Shown: one piece after another, positions 1-6,080 of the stretch
Position numbering within the stretch: position 1 is the stretch's first letter
How the letters are laid out: the number at the start of each line of letters is the position of its first letter
Assembly (NCBI GenBank): GCA_023140595.1
Contig: JAGLLI010000044.1
Location: 1-14,555, forward strand
Length of the DNA stretch: 14,555 nt
From: Candidatus Parcubacteria bacterium
GTDB lineage: Bacteria > Patescibacteriota > Patescibacteriia > Patescibacteriales > UBA12075
Direction of reading: 5' to 3'
Made by a program: the position numbers and the translations under genes
Notes under the pieces: generated by a model
What the model was told of the DNA's origin: nothing
Seen by the model: the letters and a program-made list of their open reading frames with translations, nothing else
Database searches by the model: none

Positions 1-1
1 T

Positions 2-931
2 GATGATAAAATTGTTAATTTGGATCTTTTGACTTATGCCGGGAATTTGGATAACTTAAAAGCAATTGAAAATAATCCCAATTATACTTTTGTAAAAGGT
101 GATATTTGCGATGAAAGATTGGTGAATGAACTTGTGAAAAATATTGATTTGATTGTTCATTTTGCCGCCGAAAGCCATGTTGACCGTTCTGTAATTTCAA
201 GCGAAGATTTTATCAGAACCAATGTCAACGGCACGCGCGTTCTTTTGGACGCGGCTAAAAATAACAAAGGAATTCATTTTCATCATGTTTCAACTGACGA
301 AGTTTTTGGATCTCTTGGATTTAGCGATCCAAAATTTAATGAGTTTACGCCCTACAATCCTCACAGTCCTTACAGCGCTTCAAAAGCGGCATCTGATCAT
401 TTGGTTAGAGCGTATTTTCATACCCACAAACTGCCGATTACGATTTCTAATTGTTCAAATAATTATGGTGAATACCAGTTTCCGGAAAAGTTAATTCCGC
501 TTTTTGTTACGAATTTATTGGAAAATAAGAAAGTTCCTTTATATGGCGATGGCAAGAACGTTAGGGATTGGATATATGTCGGAGACCATAATCGCGGAGT
601 GGATTGTATTATTAAAAAAGGAAAAATCGGCGAGACTTATTGCCTGGGTGGAGGGAATGAATTATCCAATTCGGAAATAACTTCAATTATTTTAAATTTA
701 TTGGGTTTTGAGGAGGAAATGATTGAATATGTCGCGGATAGACAGGGGCATGATTTGCGTTACGCGATTGACATTAGCAAGGTTGAAAAAGATTTAGGCT
801 GGTACCCGGAAGTTGATTTTGACGCGGGAATAAAACATACGATTAATTGGTATAAAAATAATAAAGAGTGGTGGCAAAAAATTAAAAGCGGAGAATATCG
901 CAATTATTATCGCCGCCAGTACGGAACATAG
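2..931 (+). CDS. rfbB: dTDP-glucose 4,6-dehydratase, 5' end cut by window
   Basis: Cytoplasmic NAD-dependent short-chain dehydrogenase/reductase that converts dTDP-glucose to dTDP-4-keto-6-deoxyglucose, the second step of dTDP-L-rhamnose synthesis. The reading frame is open to the window edge and encodes DDKIVNLDLLTYAGNL, the typical RfbB sequence about 30 residues into the protein, so the Rossmann GxxGxxG loop and the true start lie upstream. The active site is visible: the Thr-Asp-Glu triad in STDEVFG (Thr codon 293-295) and the catalytic Tyr/Lys pair in YSASK (about 371-385). HFAAESHVDRSV and the NNYGEYQFPEKLIP substrate-binding segment are also family hallmarks. About 310 residues are present, against a usual 320-360. 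The gene is followed after a single base by rfbD, so the two are surely cotranscribed. Identification is secure; only the start is missing. Confidence 0.96.
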   Translation, partial: DDKIVNLDLLTYAGNLDNLKAIENNPNYTFVKGDICDERLVNELVKNIDLIVHFAAESHVDRSVISSEDFIRTNVNGTRVLLDAAKNNKGIHFHHVSTDEVFGSLGFSDPKFNEFTPYNPHSPYSASKAASDHLVRAYFHTHKLPITISNCSNNYGEYQFPEKLIPLFVTNLLENKKVPLYGDGKNVRDWIYVGDHNRGVDCIIKKGKIGETYCLGGGNELSNSEITSIILNLLGFEEEMIEYVADRQGHDLRYAIDISKVEKDLGWYPEVDFDAGIKHTINWYKNNKEWWQKIKSGEYRNYYRRQYGT

Positions 932-932
932 T

Positions 933-1817
933 ATGAGAATATTAATTTTAGGCGCGAAAGGCACTCTGGGAAGCCAAATAAAAAAAGTTTTTAGCGCGAA
1001 TAATAAAGCTTTTGCTTGGGATTCAGATGTTGTTGATATTACAGATAAAGAGGCTTTGAGCAATAAAATTAACAAAATTAAACCGGAAATTATTATAAAC
1101 GCCGCCGCGTATAACGCGGTTGATAAATGCGAGGAAGACACGCGTGAGTTTGAATTAGCAAAAAAAATAAACGGTCGCGCGGTTGGTTATCTTGCTGATA
1201 TTGCTTTAAAAAACAAAGCTTTGCTTGTGCATTATTCTTCTGATTATATATTTGGCGGACATACTCCGGCTGTTGTTTTGGAGGCAAAGCAGAATGGAGG
1301 TTTTGATGAAAATTTTGCGCCTTGCGCATGTAATAATTACGCGATTACAAAGTTAATGGGTGAGGAGGAAATTTTGTCTCGTAAAAATAAAAAATTAAAA
1401 TATTATATTATCAGATTGTCTTGGCTTTTCGGACCCAAAGCAACAAGCAAAATTTCAAAACAGAGCTTTTTTGATTTAATGATTGATTTAAGCAAAAAGC
1501 AGGAAGAATTAAAGGTTGTTGACGACGAAGTCAGTTCTTTTACTTACGCGCCGGATTTAGCTTTGGCAACCAAGGAGCTTGTTTTAAGTAAAAAAGAATT
1601 TGGAGTTTATCATATTACAAACTCCGAGCAAGTAAGCTGGTTTGAAGCTGTTCAGGAATTATTTGATATGCTTAAATCCGATATAAGAATTAGACCGGTA
1701 AGCGGCAACGCTTTTCAACGACCTGCAAAAAGACCGGCTTTTTCCGGATTAAAAAATACAAAATTAAAGCCTTTGAGAAATTATAAAAAAGCATTAGAAG
1801 AATATTTGAATATATAA
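933..1817 (+). CDS. rfbD: dTDP-4-dehydrorhamnose reductase
   Basis: Cytoplasmic NAD(P)H-dependent reductase for the last step to dTDP-L-rhamnose. The 294 residues match the family length. The N-terminal nucleotide-binding loop is GAKGTLG (residues 7-13), INAAAYNAVDKCE (55-67) is the family signature, and the catalytic Tyr-x-x-x-Lys is YAITK (136-140). The usual STDYVF motif reads SSDYIF (102-107), so the active-site Thr is replaced by Ser, a conservative change. RLSWLFG (161-167) and VVDDEVSSFTYAPDLA (195-210) are further RmlD landmarks. Between SSDYIF and the catalytic Tyr there is a somewhat expanded loop (about 110-130). The ATG lies one base after the rfbB stop and has no Shine-Dalgarno sequence. 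The epimerase RfbC, which makes this enzyme's substrate, is not encoded in the window. Confidence 0.93.
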   Translation: MRILILGAKGTLGSQIKKVFSANNKAFAWDSDVVDITDKEALSNKINKIKPEIIINAAAYNAVDKCEEDTREFELAKKINGRAVGYLADIALKNKALLVHYSSDYIFGGHTPAVVLEAKQNGGFDENFAPCACNNYAITKLMGEEEILSRKNKKLKYYIIRLSWLFGPKATSKISKQSFFDLMIDLSKKQEELKVVDDEVSSFTYAPDLALATKELVLSKKEFGVYHITNSEQVSWFEAVQELFDMLKSDIRIRPVSGNAFQRPAKRPAFSGLKNTKLKPLRNYKKALEEYLNI

Positions 1818-1826
1818 AATTATTAC

Positions 1827-1855
1827 TTGACATAAATATTACGATTTTGTAATAT
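1827..1855 (+). promoter_or_regulatory. Promoter of the toxin-antitoxin pair
   Basis: A perfect -35 box TTGACA (1827-1832) is followed after exactly 17 bp by TAATAT (1850-1855), a 4/6 match to the -10 consensus. The predicted start of transcription is near 1862, about 16 nt before the antitoxin ATG. It lies in the 60-bp gap after rfbD, by far the longest gap in an operon whose other gaps are 13 nt or less, which supports independent expression of the TA module. The -10 hexamer is embedded in the repeat operator described separately. Confidence 0.7.
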
Positions 1856-1868
1856 ATAAATGTAATAT
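1836..1868. promoter_or_regulatory. Candidate autoregulatory operator: three half-sites 13 bp apart
   Basis: ATATTAC (1836-1842) and GTAATAT (1849-1855) form a perfect 7-bp inverted repeat with a 6-bp spacer. A third copy, GTAATAT, lies at 1862-1868; with its preceding T it repeats the 8-mer TGTAATAT of 1848-1855. The three half-sites start at 1836, 1849 and 1862, an exact 13-bp phase. They cover the -35/-10 spacer, the -10 box and the predicted transcription start. Ribbon-helix-helix antitoxins typically repress their own promoter by cooperative binding to such repeats, so the antitoxin encoded at 1878 is the likely ligand. This is inference from position and symmetry. Confidence 0.6.
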
Positions 1869-1877
1869 TAATATTTT

Positions 1878-2111
1878 ATGCTTAATACAAAAACTACAAG
1901 ATTATCATCATTATTGCCGACTTATTTAGTTGAGGAAGTAAAAAAAGTGTCTACGGAAGAAAAAATAACTCAAAGTTTGGTTATAAAAAAAGCATTAGAA
2001 CTTTGGTTTAATAATAAGCTTGACAGGGATACTAAGGCTTTGGCGAAAATTAATTTTGATGACTTGCCATCTGAAGATGATTGGAATTTAATTCAATCTG
2101 ATATTAAGTAG
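1878..2111 (+). CDS. Ribbon-helix-helix (CopG-like) antitoxin
   Basis: A 77-residue protein with the layout of an RHH antitoxin. Residues about 5-12 (KTTRLSSL) form the DNA-reading beta strand. Two helices follow, roughly 15-28 and 31-45, ending in the ALELWFNN segment typical of the CopG/MetJ-Arc fold. The acidic C-terminal tail (about 60-77, with DDLPSEDDW) fits the toxin-binding, intrinsically disordered part of MazE-type partners. It should form a dimer that neutralises the MazF toxin and represses the operon by binding the repeats just upstream. Its TAG stop directly abuts the toxin ATG (TAGATG, no gap), the usual arrangement for coupled translation. G+C is low, about 30%. The family assignment rests on pattern plus context; the exact antitoxin class is uncertain. 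Confidence 0.82.
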   Translation: MLNTKTTRLSSLLPTYLVEEVKKVSTEEKITQSLVIKKALELWFNNKLDRDTKALAKINFDDLPSEDDWNLIQSDIK

Positions 2112-2447
2112 ATGAAAATTAAACAAGCGGATATTTTTTTAGCAGATTTAAATCCGGTCAAAGGACATGAACAGTCTGGATATAGACCGGTTTTAGTATT
2201 GCAAAATAATGTGTTAAATAAAAATTTGAATACAGTTGTTATAGCGCCTATTACGTCAAATCTGAAGGCTGATAGCAGACTTACAACTTATTTTTTGGAT
2301 AAAAATATTTCAAAATTAAATAGAAATTCAATTGTGCTATTGTTTCAGATTAGAACAATTGATAAAGAAAGGGCAAGAAAAAAAATTTCGGAATTAAAAA
2401 ATGAAGATTTTTTGAAAATTAAAAAGCAATTGCGATATATTTTTTAA
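2112..2447 (+). CDS. mazF: MazF/PemK-family endoribonuclease toxin
   Basis: A 111-residue toxin of the MazF/EndoA (PemK) family, a ribosome-independent, sequence-specific mRNA endonuclease. Family features run along the whole length: ADIFLADLNPVKGHEQSGYRPVLVL (6-30) is the SH3-like core with its conserved G-E-Q-x-G-x-R-P motif; VVIAPITS (42-49) follows; then IVLLFQIRTIDKERARKKI and a C-terminal helix. By alignment to my memory of B. subtilis EndoA, the catalytic Arg and Thr fall at Arg25 and Thr48, and both are present, so the toxin looks active. No terminator follows: only 13 nt separate its stop from rfbA, so transcripts from the TA promoter can run into the sugar genes. Hand-counted G+C over 1921-2447 is about 27%, lower than in rfbD. 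Confidence 0.92.
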   Translation: MKIKQADIFLADLNPVKGHEQSGYRPVLVLQNNVLNKNLNTVVIAPITSNLKADSRLTTYFLDKNISKLNRNSIVLLFQIRTIDKERARKKISELKNEDFLKIKKQLRYIF

Positions 2448-2460
2448 AAAATAAAATAAT

Positions 2461-3186
2461 ATGAAAGGAATAATTTTATCAGGTGGCAGCGCTACGCGTT
2501 TGCGGCCATGCACAAAAGTTACAAGCAAACAATTATTGCCGGTCTATAACAGACCGATGATTTATTATCCGCTTAATACACTCGTAAAGGCTGGGATAAA
2601 AGAGATATTAATCATTGTGTCGCCTGAACGAGCCGGCGATTATTTAAATCTTCTTGGCTCTGGCAAAGAATTTGGGGTAAAATTCACTTATGAGATACAA
2701 GATGAACCCAAAGGATTAGCGGAAGCTTTTATAATCGGAGAAAATTTTATTGACGAAGACAATGTTGCAATGATTTTGGGGGATAATATTTTTGAAGATG
2801 ATTTTATTCAGGATATAAAAAACTTCAAATCAGGAGGAAAAATTTTTGCTAAGGAAGTTTCAGATCCGGAAAGATTCGGCATAGTGGAATTCAATAAAAA
2901 AAATAAAGCAATTTCCATAGAAGAAAAGCCCAAAAATCCTAAAAGCAGCTATTGTGTAACCGGTCTGTATATTTATGATAGCCGCGCAATTCAGGCGGCA
3001 AAAAGCTTAAAGCCAAGCGCAAGAGGCGAACTTGAAATTACTGATTTGAATAATTGGTATTTAAAAAAAGGCGAATTAGATGTGTCCATGGTTGAGGGCG
3101 AGTGGATAGATGCCGGAACTTTTGATAGTTTATTACGTGCTCAAATTTTTGCGAAAGAGAAAATGCAAGACAAGTTAGTAATATAG
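2461..3186 (+). CDS. rfbA: Glucose-1-phosphate thymidylyltransferase, short form
   Basis: Makes dTDP-glucose from dTTP and glucose-1-phosphate, the entry step of dTDP-rhamnose synthesis. The N-terminal nucleotide-binding signature reads GGSATRLRPCTK (8-19), where the usual GGSGTRL glycine is alanine. SKQLLPVYNRPMIYYPL (22-38), the metal-binding Asp108 in LGDNIF, EEKP (154-157), VTGLYIYD (166-173), KPSARGELEITD (184-195) and the second metal-site Asp217 in WIDAGT (216-220) all match RmlA. At 241 residues it ends soon after this motif and lacks the roughly 50-residue C-terminal extension of the enterobacterial enzymes (about 290), which contributes to their allosteric dTDP-rhamnose site. Feedback control may therefore differ. 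One base separates it from the first glycosyltransferase. It is cut off from rfbB/rfbD by the TA pair. Confidence 0.93.
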   Translation: MKGIILSGGSATRLRPCTKVTSKQLLPVYNRPMIYYPLNTLVKAGIKEILIIVSPERAGDYLNLLGSGKEFGVKFTYEIQDEPKGLAEAFIIGENFIDEDNVAMILGDNIFEDDFIQDIKNFKSGGKIFAKEVSDPERFGIVEFNKKNKAISIEEKPKNPKSSYCVTGLYIYDSRAIQAAKSLKPSARGELEITDLNNWYLKKGELDVSMVEGEWIDAGTFDSLLRAQIFAKEKMQDKLVI

Positions 3187-3187
3187 T

Positions 3188-4147
3188 ATGCCGAAAAATT
3201 TAAATAACGTAAAATTAACAATCGGTTTTATAACATACGGTAAATCAACTTCTAGATATTTGCCGTATTTTTTGGATAGCTTGTTTAAGCAAGGTTACTT
3301 AGATTTTAATATATTGGCGGTTGATTGTACTGACGATGACGACAAAAGCAATGCGGAGATATTAAAAAAATATTCGCAAATTAATATTATTAAAGAAGGA
3401 GAAAATTTAGGGTTTGCAAAGAGTTATAATTTAATGATAAGCGAGGCTGCTAGAAATGGCGCTGAATATTTTTTGGTAATAAATCCAGATATGATTTTGG
3501 ATAAGCGCGCGATAGAAAAAATGCTTGATGAAATTATCGCGGATGACAAATTTGCCTCAGTCGCGCCTAAAATTTATAAATGGAATTTTAAAGAAAATGA
3601 AAAAACAAATGTGATTGATTCATTTGGAATAAAATTAAAAAGCGGCTTAAGATTTTTTGATATTGGACAAGGACAGTTTGACAAGGGACAGTTTGATAAA
3701 TTAAAAATACTCGGTCCCAGCGGAGCCGCGGCAATGTATCGCGTTAAGGCTTTGGAAAAAGTTAAATTTAATAATCAGTATTTTGATGAGTTGATGTTTA
3801 TGTATAAAGAAGATTGCGATTTGGCATATCGTTTATTTTTGGCTGGCTATAAATCAAAACTGGCAAGCGATTCTAAAATTTATCATGACCGTACCGCCGG
3901 GGCGATTGGGGAGAACAAGCTGTTAATTGCCTTAAATCGAAAAAATAAAAGCAAGCAAATAAAAAAATGGTCATTGTTGCATCATTTGATTATTATAAAA
4001 AAGTTTTGGAAGTTGCAGAATTTTGTAAATAAAATTGCTATAATTTGGTATATTTTATTAATGTTTATATTTTCATTAATATTTGAGCAGTATTTGTTAA
4101 AAGAGTTTTTTAAAGTTTTTAAGATTAAGGTTGATAAAAAATATTAA
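3188..4147 (+). CDS. GT2-family glycosyltransferase with C-terminal membrane segment
   Basis: A 319-residue GT-A-fold enzyme expected to transfer a sugar (plausibly rhamnose, given the neighbours) onto a lipid-linked glycan at the inner membrane. Recognisable parts are the N-terminal strand TIGFITYG (11-18), VDCTD (45-49) at the nucleotide-binding position, ENLGFAKSYN (72-81), the metal-binding NPD (99-101), and the catalytic-base region MYKEDCDLAYRL (205-216; Glu208/Asp209). Residues about 281-300 form a hydrophobic membrane segment, followed by a basic tail. A five-residue tandem repeat, GQFDK-GQFDK (162-171), lies in the middle region. No Shine-Dalgarno is visible; the ATG follows the rfbA stop by one base. 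The acceptor and donor cannot be read from the sequence. Confidence 0.85.
   Translation: MPKNLNNVKLTIGFITYGKSTSRYLPYFLDSLFKQGYLDFNILAVDCTDDDDKSNAEILKKYSQINIIKEGENLGFAKSYNLMISEAARNGAEYFLVINPDMILDKRAIEKMLDEIIADDKFASVAPKIYKWNFKENEKTNVIDSFGIKLKSGLRFFDIGQGQFDKGQFDKLKILGPSGAAAMYRVKALEKVKFNNQYFDELMFMYKEDCDLAYRLFLAGYKSKLASDSKIYHDRTAGAIGENKLLIALNRKNKSKQIKKWSLLHHLIIIKKFWKLQNFVNKIAIIWYILLMFIFSLIFEQYLLKEFFKVFKIKVDKKY
3671..3700 (+). repeat. 15-bp tandem duplication inside the first glycosyltransferase
   Basis: Two adjacent 15-bp units (3671-3685 and 3686-3700) match at 13 of 15 positions and encode GQFDK twice. The differences are both at third codon positions (GAC/GAT, AAG/AAA). The in-frame duplication adds five residues to a loop between the donor-binding and acceptor halves of the enzyme. 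It looks like an old replication slippage event. Confidence 0.6.
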
Positions 4148-4157
4148 ATAGTTTTTT

Positions 4158-5015
4158 ATGAAACTAAGCATAATAATTGTTTCTTGGAATGTTGCTGAGA
4201 AATTAAGAGAAAATTTAAAAGAGATTTATTTTTCTGATTTTGATAAATCAAATTTTGAAGTTTTTGTTGTTGATAATAATTCAGGGGATAATACTGTTGA
4301 TATTGTTAAAAAAGAATTTCCGCAGGTAAAATTAATTGTTAATTCCGAGAATTTAGGTTTTGCCAAAGCGAATAATCAAGCAATCAAACAAGCGCGCGGT
4401 GAGTATGTTTTACTGCTTAATCCTGATACGCGAGTCAAAGAGGATGCTTTTGTAAATTTATTAAAGTGGATGGATGAAAATCCTCAAGCGCGCGTTTGCG
4501 GATGCAAATTAATAAATGAAACAGGAGAAGTTATTAAGCATGTCCGCAGATTTCCGAAAATTTGGGATCAATTGGCGATAGTCCTGAAACTGCCGCATAT
4601 TTTTCCGTGTATTTTAAATAAATATTTAAGAAATGATTTTGATTATGAAAGACAGGCAAAAGTAGATTCAATTCGCGGGGGATTTTTTTTGGTTAGAAAT
4701 AATACCCCACAATTAAAATTAGACGAAAGATATTTTTTATGGTTTGAAGAGGTGGATTTTTGCAATCAAATAAAAAATGCCGGCGAAGAAGTTTGGTATA
4801 CGCCGGCGGCAGAATGCGTTGACTATGTTGGACAAAGTTTTAAACAAGTAAGCGTATCAAAAAAACAAAAATATTTCCGCGATTCCCAGCTTAAATATTT
4901 TAAAAAATGGCACCCTGTTTGGCAGTATTATTTGTTAAAAGTTGCGTGGGTGTTTGGAATGTTTATTTCGTTTATATTGGGAAAAATGAATTTTAAAAGT
5001 GAGGCAAAGACATAA
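4158..5015 (+). CDS. GT2-family glycosyltransferase, WbbL (rhamnosyltransferase)-like
   Basis: A 285-residue inverting glycosyltransferase of the WbbL-like group, members of which add rhamnose from dTDP-rhamnose to lipid-linked sugars. The layout is canonical: MKLSIIIVSWN (1-11), VVDNNSGDNT (37-46), ENLGFAKANNQ (64-74), metal-binding NPD (88-90), and FLWFEEVDFCNQ (193-204) as the catalytic-base region. VGQS (224-227) matches the short GxS motif that often follows in this group. Residues about 258-275 form one membrane segment at the C terminus, so the enzyme should sit on the cytoplasmic face. The gene starts 10 nt after the previous one and ends 4 nt before the next. Rhamnosyl specificity is inferred from similarity and from the rfb genes, not shown by the sequence. 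Confidence 0.86.
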   Translation: MKLSIIIVSWNVAEKLRENLKEIYFSDFDKSNFEVFVVDNNSGDNTVDIVKKEFPQVKLIVNSENLGFAKANNQAIKQARGEYVLLLNPDTRVKEDAFVNLLKWMDENPQARVCGCKLINETGEVIKHVRRFPKIWDQLAIVLKLPHIFPCILNKYLRNDFDYERQAKVDSIRGGFFLVRNNTPQLKLDERYFLWFEEVDFCNQIKNAGEEVWYTPAAECVDYVGQSFKQVSVSKKQKYFRDSQLKYFKKWHPVWQYYLLKVAWVFGMFISFILGKMNFKSEAKT

Positions 5016-5019
5016 ATAA

Positions 5020-6075
5020 ATGAATAAAAAAACAGCAATAATAATATCACCAAACTATAAAGATTATGCCAAAAATTTTTTGCGTGAATGTATTGAAAGC
5101 GTGAGACAGCAGGATTACCAAGGAGAAATAAAAATTTTTGTTACGGATAATGAGACCAGCGCGGAAAGCGTTAAACTACTACAAACGTGCGCGCCGGAAG
5201 CGGAATTAATTTTAAATACAAAAAATGACGGTTTTGCCAAGGGTTGTAATGACAGTATGCGTCAAGCGATATTGCAAGGTTTTGATTATGTTTTTTTAAT
5301 TAGCATCCATTCGGTTTTAGACAAATCGTGCGTTAGCGAACTTGCCCGCGCGATGGAAAGCGATGAAAAAATCGCGGTCGCGCAAGCGAGGATGATGTTA
5401 TCAGGCGAAAATAATTTAATAGCAAGTCTTGGAAATGATACGCATTTTTTAGGTTTTGGATTTTGCAGAGGATATAAAGAAAAATGGAATAATCAAATTA
5501 TTGAAATTAAAGATATTTTTTATCCGACAGGCGGCTCTATGTTTTTTAGGCGCGAAGCATTGGAAAAAGTCGGATTGTTTGACGAAGAATACTGGATGTA
5601 TAACGAAGATCAGGAATTGCCTTGGCGTATGCGGCTTAATGGTTTAAGATCGGTAATCGCGCCCAAGGCGATAGCATATACAAAATATAATTTTGAAAGA
5701 TCAATTAAAAAAGTATATTGGATGGACAGAAATCGGATAATTTCAATTTTGATTTGTTATAAAATTCCAACTCTGATTTTGATTTTGCCCCCATTTATTT
5801 TAATGGAAATCGGGCATATATTTTTTTCTTTGAAAAGCGGATGGTTTAAAGATAAATTGCTGGTTTGGAAATATTTTTTAACACCAAGAACATGGTTATA
5901 TTTAGCAAAAGCGCGTAAACGCAATCAAAGCTTGCGAAAAATCAAAGATAAAGATATAGTAAATATGATAACTGGCGAAATAAGCCATCAGGAATTTAAT
6001 GATTGGAAATTAAAATTAATAAATCCCGTGTTTGATTTTTATTGGAAGTTAGCAAGAGGAATAATATTTTGGTAA
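5020..6075 (+). CDS. GT2-family glycosyltransferase with altered DxD motif
   Basis: A 351-residue GT2-like protein. The N-terminal half follows the fold: TAIIISPNYKDY (5-16), VTDNETSAES (41-50), NDGFAKGCND (69-78). PTGGSMFFRREALEKVGLFDEEYWMYNEDQELPWRMR contains the catalytic-base Glu196/Asp197 (span 169-205). However, where relatives have N-P-D or N-Q-D, this protein reads S-I-H-S (95-98), so the metal-binding aspartate is histidine (codon 5308-5310). The enzyme may bind metal through His, work without it, or be inactive. Residues about 249-272 form a membrane hairpin or segment (PTLILILPPFILMEIG), and a basic tail of about 80 residues follows. Spacing to its neighbours is 4 and 5 nt, so it is a full member of the operon. 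Confidence 0.82.
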   Translation: MNKKTAIIISPNYKDYAKNFLRECIESVRQQDYQGEIKIFVTDNETSAESVKLLQTCAPEAELILNTKNDGFAKGCNDSMRQAILQGFDYVFLISIHSVLDKSCVSELARAMESDEKIAVAQARMMLSGENNLIASLGNDTHFLGFGFCRGYKEKWNNQIIEIKDIFYPTGGSMFFRREALEKVGLFDEEYWMYNEDQELPWRMRLNGLRSVIAPKAIAYTKYNFERSIKKVYWMDRNRIISILICYKIPTLILILPPFILMEIGHIFFSLKSGWFKDKLLVWKYFLTPRTWLYLAKARKRNQSLRKIKDKDIVNMITGEISHQEFNDWKLKLINPVFDFYWKLARGIIFW

Positions 6076-6080
6076 AAAAT

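Noticed and set aside
20..22. TTG as the start of rfbB
   Set aside because: The frame continues upstream to the window edge with RfbB-like sequence, and starting here would omit the essential NAD-binding loop; the gene is truncated by the window.
1105..1119. CCGCGT-ATA-ACGCGG hairpin inside rfbD
   Set aside because: Six pairs with a three-base loop arise from codons of the conserved NAAAYNAVD motif; no positional reason for function.
794..1141. 115-codon hydrophobic frame on the minus strand
   Set aside because: It is antisense to the rfbB/rfbD junction and both plus-strand genes are well supported.
6042..6080. TTG start that would lengthen the fourth glycosyltransferase by 13 residues
   Set aside because: It overlaps the preceding gene by 34 bases and adds residues before the conserved first strand; the ATG at 6081 fits the family start.
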